Shown piece by piece: positions 26,978 through 33,620 of a stretch of DNA of 53,487 nt. The stretch lies in the NCBI GenBank assembly GCA_021608145.1, contig JAKIHM010000016.1, positions 1 through 53,487 on the forward strand, written 5' to 3'. The notes beneath the pieces were generated by a model. The model saw only the letters and a list, made by a program, of their open reading frames with translations, did not search any database and was not told the DNA's origin. Every line of letters starts with the position of its first letter. The stretch's first letter is position 1. This DNA comes from Thermovorax subterraneus (GTDB lineage: Bacteria; Bacillota; Thermosediminibacteria; Thermosediminibacterales; Thermosediminibacteraceae). A program made the position numbers and the translations under genes.

Positions 26978-27561
26978 TTCAATTTCCTCCTACTTATTTT
27001 ATCACTCGCCGTTTTCTTTTTCAACATAGCCTCCTGGATTAACGAAAAAACGCCGATTCCCATCAAGACATCCCCCAGGCTGAATACCTTGGGATTGGGA
27101 TAGGGTTTTGGCAACGGGAAAATATCTCCAAAAATCTTAAACCTGGTCTCCGGCGTCATGGCGGTGTGATAGAGATAAAGTGGGTTAAAGAGGTCCTGTT
27201 TAAAATCACCCAATCCCGCAACATCAACGGCCCAGAGAGATACGGGCATTTTGCCTCCGTTTGCGATTATTGCGAGGAAATTCAGCAAAACCCCCAGAGA
27301 CACAATTCTCAGTGGCTTTAAATGCCAGTTGGAAAGGAGGCTGTACAGCAGAAGCCCGTACGAAATAAAGGATATAGCCAAAATGTAGTCGGATACGTAT
27401 CCCTTTAAAGGACCTTTTAAAAATAAGGGAAAATAGCGGATTATTAAAGATAAAAATATAATTTCAAGTTTCTTTATGGGGATTTCACCTAGTTTTTTCA
27501 AACTTCCTCTTCTTAAAAGCCCAATGATTATCGACAAAATCAAAAAATCAACGAGCAACAT
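26965..27561 (-). CDS. DUF5317 family membrane protein
   Basis: This 198-residue protein has about four or five membrane segments and the conserved NGGKMPVS and FSLGDVLMGIG motifs I associate with DUF5317. The function is unknown. It overlaps the end of the HD-GYP gene by 14 nt, so the two are cotranscribed and may work together. The ATG at 27561 has AGGGGG very close; a TTG one codon on is possible. Confidence 0.75.
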   Translation of the reverse strand: MLLVDFLILSIIIGLLRRGSLKKLGEIPIKKLEIIFLSLIIRYFPLFLKGPLKGYVSDYILAISFISYGLLLYSLLSNWHLKPLRIVSLGVLLNFLAIIANGGKMPVSLWAVDVAGLGDFKQDLFNPLYLYHTAMTPETRFKIFGDIFPLPKPYPNPKVFSLGDVLMGIGVFSLIQEAMLKKKTASDKISRRKLKRNL

Positions 27562-28795
27562 ATCCCCCTGATTTCTCCTTTTCCAGTACTCTCTTTAAAG
27601 CTCTAACCACATCCGGCCTGAAATCCACGCCGGAAGCCTGTTCAATCTCCATCAACGCCTCCTCGACCGTCATGGCCTTGCGGTAAGGCCTGTCCGTGGT
27701 GAGTGCATCGAATACATCTGCCACGGCTATTATCTGCGCTCCCAGTGGAATTTCTTCTCCCTTTAGGCCTTCAGGGTACCCACTCCCGCTCAATCTCTCG
27801 TGATGGTATCTTATAAAAAAAGAGGCCTGCAACAGAAAATCAACCTTTTTGACTATATTGGCCCCCAGCTCAGGATGAACTTTTATCTTCTCAAATTCCT
27901 CTTCCGATAACTTACAGGGTTTATTCAGTATGGGCTCCGGTATCCCTATCTTTCCTATGTCGTGAAGCAGCGCCGCGTAGTGAAGGTTGCTTATCAAATC
28001 GTTGTCCATCTTCAATTCTTCCGCTATAGCAACCGCCAATTTAGCGACCCTCTCGGAATGTCCCTTCGTGTAAGGGTCCTTAGCTTCAATGGCGCTTGCC
28101 AGAGCCTGAATAGTTTCCAAATAAACTTTCTTCATGTCCATATATAGCTTAAAAGAATGTCGGGCGATGAGCAGCGGGATTAAGAACAAAATCAGCCCCA
28201 GTGCTCCTATGTTGATATAGATAACCGCGAGCAAGATGCCTAGAGGCGCGAGGGCGATGTAGCTGGGGAGGGTTTCTATAAAAGTGGCTTTAAAAATATT
28301 TCTAATAGATTTCCCGTATAAAATCTTTAATGCAAATACCATTAGACCTACATTTATGAGAAAATAAGTAATAACTAATACAATGAAGCGAAAGAAATCT
28401 TTATACAAATTAATGTTACTCGGAATTCCACCTAATTTCTTATAGACATAGCCAGAACTCCCAACCATCAAGATATAAAGTCCTATATTAAAACTCTTTT
28501 TAAAGAAAGGATTTCCTGATACTTTGTGCTTTATTTGTGACAAAAAAGCAGAAATAAAAGCAACCCAAACACTAGCTTCATATCCAAGTACCAATATTGA
28601 ACCTATATATACCGCGAAACCGACAGTAACTTCTGCATCATTTGGTAACTTTACCGGTAAAAGTTCTGCTAATAACGCCAATGTAGTAAATATAAATAGG
28701 GGTCCAAAATCAAATAGAGAGATACTACTGTAAGTTTTAATCAAAAAGAAAAGCGCAATTATAGGAACTAAAAGCAGATATTTTTCTCTTTTCAC
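27548..28795 (-). CDS. Membrane-anchored HD-GYP phosphodiesterase
   Basis: This 415-residue protein has about six or seven membrane segments up to residue 212, then an HD-GYP domain with GHSERVAKLA, HDIGKIG (about 278), HHERLSGSGYPEGLKG (about 331-345) and ALTTDRPYR. The domain hydrolyses cyclic di-GMP in characterised members, and the metal and GYP residues are present. The membrane part probably senses a signal. The start is GTG after AAAGGTGG. The leader region upstream carries the small ORF and RNA described at 28880-29078. Confidence 0.9.
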   Translation of the reverse strand: MKREKYLLLVPIIALFFLIKTYSSISLFDFGPLFIFTTLALLAELLPVKLPNDAEVTVGFAVYIGSILVLGYEASVWVAFISAFLSQIKHKVSGNPFFKKSFNIGLYILMVGSSGYVYKKLGGIPSNINLYKDFFRFIVLVITYFLINVGLMVFALKILYGKSIRNIFKATFIETLPSYIALAPLGILLAVIYINIGALGLILFLIPLLIARHSFKLYMDMKKVYLETIQALASAIEAKDPYTKGHSERVAKLAVAIAEELKMDNDLISNLHYAALLHDIGKIGIPEPILNKPCKLSEEEFEKIKVHPELGANIVKKVDFLLQASFFIRYHHERLSGSGYPEGLKGEEIPLGAQIIAVADVFDALTTDRPYRKAMTVEEALMEIEQASGVDFRPDVVRALKRVLEKEKSGGYVAR

Positions 28796-28879
28796 AATCG
28801 TACCACCTTTATATCAAGAAACATTAATGTATCTATCTATCAGTATCCAGTCGGTAATACTCTTAAAAATGAAATCATT

Positions 28880-29078
28880 AAAGGGCCGACAAAAATTAAT
28901 ATTTTAACCCAGTCTATAATTAGCACCGCCGGCAAGGACAAGAGCCATCAATGCCAGCAAAATCTTTAAAAGGGTAGCATTGATTTTCATAAGATGCAGC
29001 CTCCTCCCCGTCTACGGTGCTCTGCCCCACCGCTACTAGAGCAGGCCACTTAAAACCGCTTCGCTTCGTCGGCCCTTT
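28880..29078 (-). ncRNA. Candidate structured RNA with long-range end pairing around a small ORF
   Basis: The minus-strand 5' end (29078-29068) and 3' end (28890-28880) are perfect 11-nt complements (AAAGGGCCGAC with GTCGGCCCTTT). The pairing can extend by four more pairs including two G-U. Inside are a GC-rich 5' part with a hairpin TGCTCT/AGAGCA (29018-29043), a competing stem CGGTG/CACCG, and the 28-codon ORF. I recognise no Rfam-type family. It could be a mini mRNA closed by its ends or a leader of the HD-GYP gene. Confidence 0.45.
28904..28990 (-). CDS. Small hydrophobic peptide, 28 residues
   Basis: The ORF begins with ATG 9 nt after a strong GGAGG (29000-29004). It encodes a lysine-containing start, a single hydrophobic helix rich in Leu and Ala (about residues 6-20), and a short tail GGANYRLG. 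Length and composition fit a one-helix membrane peptide, such as a type I toxin or a signal-peptide-like pheromone precursor. There is no cysteine, so an AgrD-type lactone peptide is unlikely. It lies inside the long-range RNA stem. Confidence 0.5.
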   Translation of the reverse strand: MKINATLLKILLALMALVLAGGANYRLG

Positions 29079-29084
29079 TTTTAG

Positions 29085-29747
29085 CTAATCCGTTTTTTCT
29101 TTTATCAGAAAGCTTATACGCCGGTTTACGGCGTTAAGCACCGCAACTACTACACTCTCTCCTTTGTCTTCTCTGAAAAGGGTTGTCCCCAAAAAGGTCT
29201 CTTCACCCCAATCAGTCAATATGGAAACGAGCACTGCTATGGCTTCCCTTTCACCGATTCTAAAGGTATTAATATCTTCCAGTGTAATTAAAAAATTCTT
29301 CCCTACATACTGCTGTATTGCGTCAATCGTTGCCTGGGCAATCAGTTTTAAAAAGTATTTAAAAGTGCCTGAGCCCGACGCTCTTCCTTCATATAATTTA
29401 TCTTCTGCGTCTCTCAGGACCACAGATACTTCGTAATTGTATTTGCTCTTTTTTACGGTCAGGCCATCTATCCTTAAACGGGATTCCGTAGTAAAAATCT
29501 CTTCTTTATTCAGCTGAGCCACGCTAATCTTTTTATGGTCTATCTCAGAGCCAAAAGTCGCAACCAGTGCTGATTCGATGTCTCTCACTATCTGCTTTGG
29601 ATTTCTGTTGGAGTTGGCGAGTACATGAATCTCCGATATCTTGCCGTCAGGTGTTGTTATAATTTTTGCAGAAACCACATCTTTAATCTTTTTTATAATC
29701 TCCTCGTAATGTCTTATTACTTCTTCTCTGCTAAGATTTTCTGCCAT
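29085..29747 (-). CDS. Unknown soluble protein, about 220 residues
   Basis: The protein has an N-terminal helix (REEVIRHYEEIIKKIKDV), an alpha/beta part with SAKIITTPDGKISEIHVLAN (about 24-43), and a second alpha/beta part from about 95 to 215. No signal peptide or membrane segment is visible. I recognise similar proteins in anaerobic Firmicutes but no function. The ATG at 29747 follows GGAGGG; an in-frame ATG at 29765 overlaps that site. It appears to be a single-gene unit after the thiT terminator. Confidence 0.75.
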   Translation of the reverse strand: MAENLSREEVIRHYEEIIKKIKDVVSAKIITTPDGKISEIHVLANSNRNPKQIVRDIESALVATFGSEIDHKKISVAQLNKEEIFTTESRLRIDGLTVKKSKYNYEVSVVLRDAEDKLYEGRASGSGTFKYFLKLIAQATIDAIQQYVGKNFLITLEDINTFRIGEREAIAVLVSILTDWGEETFLGTTLFREDKGESVVVAVLNAVNRRISFLIKEKTD

Positions 29748-29770
29748 ACCATCCCTCCGCCTCATCCCAA

Positions 29771-29798
29771 TATATACAATTCGACCATAATCTGTTAA
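29771..29798 (-). promoter_or_regulatory. Possible promoter of the unknown gene at 29085-29747
   Basis: TTAACA (29798-29793), 16 nt, TATATA (29776-29771) on the minus strand, about 25 nt upstream of the start codon. Confidence 0.35.
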
Positions 29799-29825
29799 TT
29801 CCTGCTTCGGCTTGAGAAATTTCGC

Positions 29826-29863
29826 AAAAAAAAATAAAAAAAAGAAGCGAATTTAGTCCGCTC
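29826..29863 (-). terminator. Terminator after thiT
   Basis: GAGCG (29863-29859) can pair with CGCTT (29849-29845) on the minus strand, followed by a long T-rich run. The stem is short, but the T tract is strong and the place is right. Confidence 0.5.
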
Positions 29864-29879
29864 CCTATAATTCCTACCT

Positions 29880-30407
29880 TCATGATAGGTAGTTTTGTTC
29901 TTCGTTTTTTCTGATAAACCGGTAAAATACAAACCTTACCGCAAGCAGGCTTATCACCAATTCTGGCAACAGGTATGCACCGTTGTACAGGGCGGAATAA
30001 ACGGCCGCATTCATCCCTTCCGGAGCATAGGACCCAAAGAATATAACGCCGGAAAGAAAGTGAGAGAAAAACCTGCCCAATATTCCGACGGTTATACCCG
30101 TCCATATCTTTTTATTAAACAGTCCGGCAAGGCCCAGCAATCCGAATGCCAGCGGGTAATCCAGAATCACCTGTACCGGATGAACGATGTAAGGCTCGAT
30201 TATGAGCTGTAAAAGGCCGTATGCCACCCCCGCCGTTATCCCTTTGGCAGCTCCGTTTCTCAAAGAATACAGAAGGATGGGAACCATGCTGCCTAAAGTG
30301 ACCGAACCTCCGTACGGAGCCTGAAATAACTTTACAAAACTCAGCGTCGTGGCTATACCGACCATTAGAGCCCCTTCGATTAATGTTGACGGTGAATTTC
30401 TCTTCAT
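29880..30407 (-). CDS. thiT: Thiamine ECF transporter S component ThiT
   Basis: ThiT binds thiamine in the membrane and works with the shared ECF energising module, encoded elsewhere. The product is about 175 residues with six membrane segments and the conserved PYGGSVTLGSM-PILL, YPLAFGLLGLAG and HFLSGVIFFGSYAP motifs. The ATG at 30407 follows AAAGGAG. A longer reading frame would overlap the riboswitch terminator and is rejected. The TPP riboswitch upstream confirms the substrate class. Confidence 0.93.
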   Translation of the reverse strand: MKRNSPSTLIEGALMVGIATTLSFVKLFQAPYGGSVTLGSMVPILLYSLRNGAAKGITAGVAYGLLQLIIEPYIVHPVQVILDYPLAFGLLGLAGLFNKKIWTGITVGILGRFFSHFLSGVIFFGSYAPEGMNAAVYSALYNGAYLLPELVISLLAVRFVFYRFIRKNEEQNYLS

Positions 30408-30426
30408 AATCAATTCTCCTTTCTTT

Positions 30427-30456
30427 AAAAATATAAGCCCACCCGTATAGGTGGGC
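30427..30456 (-). terminator. Riboswitch-controlled terminator before thiT
   Basis: GCCCACC and GGTGGGC (30456-30450 and 30443-30437 on the minus strand) form a 7-bp GC-rich stem, followed by TTATATTTTT. It lies between the TPP aptamer and the thiT ribosome binding site, so thiamine diphosphate should cause early termination. Confidence 0.85.
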
Positions 30457-30474
30457 AAGTAAACCAAAGGTCCA

Positions 30475-30564
30475 CGTGCTTCCCTACGCGGGCATTACCC
30501 CGTTCAGGTTTTTGGGGTCGAAGCCGAAAGTCGGCTTCCTCTCAGCCGTAGCTCCCCCAGCACG
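30475..30564 (-). promoter_or_regulatory. TPP riboswitch (THI element)
   Basis: The minus strand shows the conserved parts in order: CTGGGGGAGC, GGCTGAGAGGAAG, a stem with GCCGA/TCGGC, GACCC, ACCTGAACGGGGTAATG, and GCGTAGGGAAGCACG. The P1 arms are CGTGCT and AGCACG at the two ends. This is a canonical thiamine diphosphate aptamer controlling thiT. Confidence 0.97.
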
Positions 30565-30660
30565 ATTCGAATTTATCCTCTATTGAATATATATGTCACC
30601 GGAAGAAAAAACATTACAAAAAATCCTTATAAGGTAATTTATATCAAATTTTGGTACAAG

Positions 30661-30817
30661 GCGCAATACCTTCGAGGGTGACATCCTCCCCCTAATGAAT
30701 TAGGGGGCATCCCAACGTGGGATGGCGGCTTTAGGCCGCAGGTTAGCCAGCATTCCCCGGTCTACCCGGTTCATCACCTTGGCCTTAAGGGGTGTCACGC
30801 TCCCCTTTCTCCCAGGG
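30661..30817 (-). ncRNA. Probable omega RNA (reRNA) 3' end of the tnpB element
   Basis: Directly after tnpB the minus strand has three adjacent hairpins: GCGGC/GCCGC (30725-30739), CATCCCA/TGGGATG (30708-30724) and CCCCCTA/TAGGGGG (30688-30707). A tail ending GGATGTCAC (about 30678) follows. In tnpB elements the right end and 3' end of the gene form the scaffold and the next 16 or so bases are the guide, here CCTCGAAGGTATTGCG. The RNA start, probably inside tnpB, cannot be fixed. Confidence 0.6.
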
Positions 30818-31936
30818 TCATGCCCCAAGAGCATCGAGCGCTTTCGCGGCTATGTTTATTGCCCCAACCCTGTCCGCATCAGATTGGTACCCACATTCTA
30901 TGCATCTAAACCAGCCTTGGGCCTTACGATTATACCGGGAAGCATTCCCGCACTTCGGACAGGTCTTGGAGGTCTCCTTGGGGTCGACGTAGATTACGGG
31001 CACTCCGGCAAGGGCTGCCTTGTATTCGATAAACGAGGCCAGCTCTTTGAAGTTCCATCCGGTCATCATCCGGTTGAACTTTTTTGATCCTTTAGTCCGC
31101 TCGCGGATACCAAGGAGGTTTTCCAGCGCAATCGCCTTGCCTTCTTTCTTCGCTATTTCAACTATGCGCTTTGAGATGCAGTGGTTGATATACCGCATCC
31201 ACCTTGTTTCGCGGCCGGCTTCTTTCTTGACTCGGGAAAGCCTGCCCGCCTGCTGAAGGGCTCTTCGCCGCTCTGCCCACCTTTCCTTGCGCCACCTGAC
31301 CTTCCTGCCGTCAAAAAAGATGTTGTTGGACAGCACGGCAAGCTTCACTATGCCGAAGTCGACCCCGATTACGCCGCACGGCTCGTTTAAGTGAGTCTCG
31401 TATACTAATGATATGGCAGCATACCACTCTCCGTCTTTACCACGCCATATCTCCATGGACCCTTGTCGGCAGGAACCTCCTGCCAGGTCCCGGAGCCTTT
31501 TGGCATGGTATCTAGATGTGGCAATGGGCACTGCTATCTGGCTCCTGCCGGAGGAGACAGGGAACTTGATGACCCATGTGCCTGAATGCAGCTGATGTAT
31601 TGAATAGCAGTCCTGCCGCACCATTACCGGAACTATCCGGTCAAATTTGGGCAGGCTGGATTTCTTGCCATTTTTTGTGCGTGAAAGGTATGAGCGATAA
31701 GCTGAGAGTGCTTTGAGCATGGCGCACTGGAGTGTAGCGCGGTTGAGGTCGAATAGTTCACAGGCTTTATGGTAGGTCTCTCGGTTTAACTTTGCCCTGC
31801 TGGTAATTTTCAAAGTTTCGGCCTGTTCCAGGAACCAGGTGCAAGCTTTTCGATATGTCTCCAGCATGCGAACCATCTTCTCCAGTTTGCTTTTGTTTGG
31901 GGATAGGAGTTTTACCTTGAGGGTTACTGTCTGCAT
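30818..31936 (-). CDS. tnpB: RNA-guided endonuclease TnpB
   Basis: This 372-residue TnpB is near the usual length for the family. The RuvC triad is complete: D193 in GVDFGIVKLAV, E272 in ALENLLGI and D355 in QSDADRVGAINIA. The zinc ribbon has CPKC (326-329) and CIEC (345-348). Such proteins cut DNA at sites given by the omega RNA and help keep the element at its site. The gene looks active. The last motif differs from the usual RDVNAAxN (here ADRVGAIN) but keeps the aspartate. Confidence 0.93.
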   Translation of the reverse strand: MQTVTLKVKLLSPNKSKLEKMVRMLETYRKACTWFLEQAETLKITSRAKLNRETYHKACELFDLNRATLQCAMLKALSAYRSYLSRTKNGKKSSLPKFDRIVPVMVRQDCYSIHQLHSGTWVIKFPVSSGRSQIAVPIATSRYHAKRLRDLAGGSCRQGSMEIWRGKDGEWYAAISLVYETHLNEPCGVIGVDFGIVKLAVLSNNIFFDGRKVRWRKERWAERRRALQQAGRLSRVKKEAGRETRWMRYINHCISKRIVEIAKKEGKAIALENLLGIRERTKGSKKFNRMMTGWNFKELASFIEYKAALAGVPVIYVDPKETSKTCPKCGNASRYNRKAQGWFRCIECGYQSDADRVGAINIAAKALDALGA

Positions 31937-31988
31937 ATAGTATCTCCTCCGGTTCGCTTAAATTTTAGCATAACCGGAGAAAAATAGC

Positions 31989-32036
31989 AAGCCGCCATTC
32001 ATCCCCCGATTAAAATCGGGGGATGAATGGCGGCTT
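31989..32036. repeat. Perfect 23-bp-arm palindrome at the tnpB element left end
   Basis: The arms at 31989-32011 and 32014-32036 are perfect inverted copies with a 2-nt centre. They contain CATCCCCCGATT and its complement. The palindrome marks the left end of the element, ahead of tnpB on the minus strand. On the plus strand TTTG follows, so it could also terminate transcription. Confidence 0.8.
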
Positions 32037-32222
32037 TTTGTAATTTTGGGATTTTTTTTGAAAAAACGCGAGAGATTTTAAGATAATACCGGTTTCGGCA
32101 GCAAAGCCGATTAATAGCAACATAAGGCGGTAAAATTTTTTATTCCTTCAAATTTGCTTTTGTTATATAAGAGGAGTAAGATTTAATAAAGAATTCGGAG
32201 TTTGCAAAGAAGGTGATTAAAA

Positions 32223-32558
32223 TTGGAGGACAAGGTCATAGAACAGGCCATCGAGCGCTTCATTGAGATAGACGGCAAAGCCGCCAACATAAAGGAAACA
32301 AGGGAGAAAAATCTAGCCGAACTCGAATCCAGATACCGTCGGGAAATCCAGGAGATGATAGAAAATTTCAATCGAAAAATCGATGAAAAAGTAAATGAAA
32401 TTTATTCGAAGGCATTAAGCGAAGGCAACCGCGAAGTTGAAGAACTGCAAAAAAAAGCAAGAGAACTTATAAAAACCATGGAGACAAAATACCTCGAAAT
32501 AAAGGAAGAAATCATAAATAAATTTTTAAGCGAGATATTCGATATAAAGAGGTTTTGA
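32223..32558 (+). CDS. V/A-type ATPase peripheral stalk subunit G/H
   Basis: The 111-residue protein is almost entirely a charged coiled coil (about residues 15-100), as expected of the G/H stalk subunit that pairs with subunit E to hold the catalytic head. The start is TTG with AAGGTGAT 5 nt upstream. It is the first gene of the ATPase operon and ends 2 nt before the subunit C start. Sequence similarity in this family is low, so context carries the call. Confidence 0.8.
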   Translation: MEDKVIEQAIERFIEIDGKAANIKETREKNLAELESRYRREIQEMIENFNRKIDEKVNEIYSKALSEGNREVEELQKKARELIKTMETKYLEIKEEIINKFLSEIFDIKRF

Positions 32559-32560
32559 TT

Positions 32561-33604
32561 ATGGACAGGGTTGCGCGTTTTGCAGCGGTAAATACGAAAA
32601 TTAAAGCGATGGAGCGCGATTTTTTGAATAGCGAGCATTACATCGAAATGCTCCGCCAAAGGTCCATCCAGGACCTCGCCGCTTACCTTAAGGAAAACAC
32701 TCCCTATAGCAAGTTTCTAAATGACATAAATCCAGAAACAATAAATAGAACAACCCTTGAGGAAGTTTTAAAGCGAAACATGGTAAACAATCTCGATAAA
32801 CTCCTTTATTTTTTTCACGACAATTACAGAGATTTTTTGAAGGCTTTGTTCCTCAAGTATGAAATCGCGGATTTAAAAAATTTTGCAAGAGATATTTATA
32901 ACAACTCCAAGAGCGAGGTTGCGGTAGATTCATATTCCTTCATAGGTAAATACAGCAAGGTGTCGTTCGATAAACTCCAGAAAGCATCCAGCTTAAGAGA
33001 TTTTATCCTGGCCCTCGAAGGGTCGGAGTTTTACGAATATGTGAAGCCTCTACTGGACGGCAAAAGAGAAAACCTGTTCAGGCTGGAAATGTCGTTAGAT
33101 TCTTCTTATTTCAGTATTATAAAGAAAAGCTCGGAAAAACTTGACAAAAGCGACAGAGCCATAATCGAAAAATGGGAAGGTATGGTGTCGGATTTATACA
33201 ACCTTCAGTGGATATACAGGGGCAAAAAGTTTTACATGTTATCTCCGGAAGAACTCCTGAATTACACCATAGACATGGGTGAACGCATAAATTTTTCGAG
33301 GCGCAGGGAACTTTGTTATTCCAAAAACCTAGAAGAACTGAAAAGTAAGGCAGACCAACTCGGTTTCGGCTTTCTTTTTAAAAAGGACGAAACCAGCGAC
33401 ATTTTTATGGAGCGGAGGATCAACAGGTTTTTGTTCCACAAACTCAGAGCCCTTTCCAGGCGCTATCCTATGAGCATAATACAGTCCGTTGCATACACTT
33501 GGTTTTTGGACTTCGAAGTCCGAGACATTTTTTCCATAGTTGAGTGCATTAGGTACAATCTATCTCCGGAAGAAGCCGGAAAGTTCCTGATAAGGGCTGT
33601 ATAA
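32561..33604 (+). CDS. ntpC: V/A-type ATPase subunit C
   Basis: This 347-residue helical protein links the membrane ring to the central rotor (subunit C/d family). The start RVARFAAVNTKIKAMERDFL and the ending VECIRYNLSPEEAGKFL are typical. The ATG at 32561 follows AAGAGG by 8 nt; an in-frame TTG at 32555 overlaps the previous stop. Having C directly before I, ahead of K, differs from the I-K-E-C-F order I know best. Confidence 0.88.
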   Translation: MDRVARFAAVNTKIKAMERDFLNSEHYIEMLRQRSIQDLAAYLKENTPYSKFLNDINPETINRTTLEEVLKRNMVNNLDKLLYFFHDNYRDFLKALFLKYEIADLKNFARDIYNNSKSEVAVDSYSFIGKYSKVSFDKLQKASSLRDFILALEGSEFYEYVKPLLDGKRENLFRLEMSLDSSYFSIIKKSSEKLDKSDRAIIEKWEGMVSDLYNLQWIYRGKKFYMLSPEELLNYTIDMGERINFSRRRELCYSKNLEELKSKADQLGFGFLFKKDETSDIFMERRINRFLFHKLRALSRRYPMSIIQSVAYTWFLDFEVRDIFSIVECIRYNLSPEEAGKFLIRAV

Positions 33605-33620
33605 TCAGGAGGCGAACGCG

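Larger units (their letters stand above)
30678..32036 (-). mobile_element. IS200/IS605-type element with tnpB only
   Basis: The element consists of tnpB, a right end with the hairpins at 30688-30739, and a left end with a perfect palindrome (31989-32036). No tnpA (Y1 transposase) is present, so movement would need one in trans. It sits between thiT and the ATPase operon. The ATGGCGGCTTT sequence occurs near both ends (30722-30732 and 32027-32037). Exact termini and the target-adjacent motif are not fixed. Confidence 0.7.

Noticed and set aside
28904-28990. AgrD-like autoinducer peptide
   Set aside because: The peptide has no cysteine or serine for the thiolactone ring and no AgrB-type gene is nearby.
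28990-29078. Cyclic di-GMP riboswitch (GEMM-I) upstream of the HD-GYP gene
   Set aside because: The region is GC-rich and contains pieces such as AGTAGCGG, but the conserved GGGCAAACC and GACGCAAAGCC parts and the tetraloop receptor order are absent.
32037-32222. Clear promoter for the ATPase operon
   Set aside because: Several weak -35/-10 pairs exist (for example TTGCTT with TAAGAT at 17 nt), but none stands out enough to annotate.
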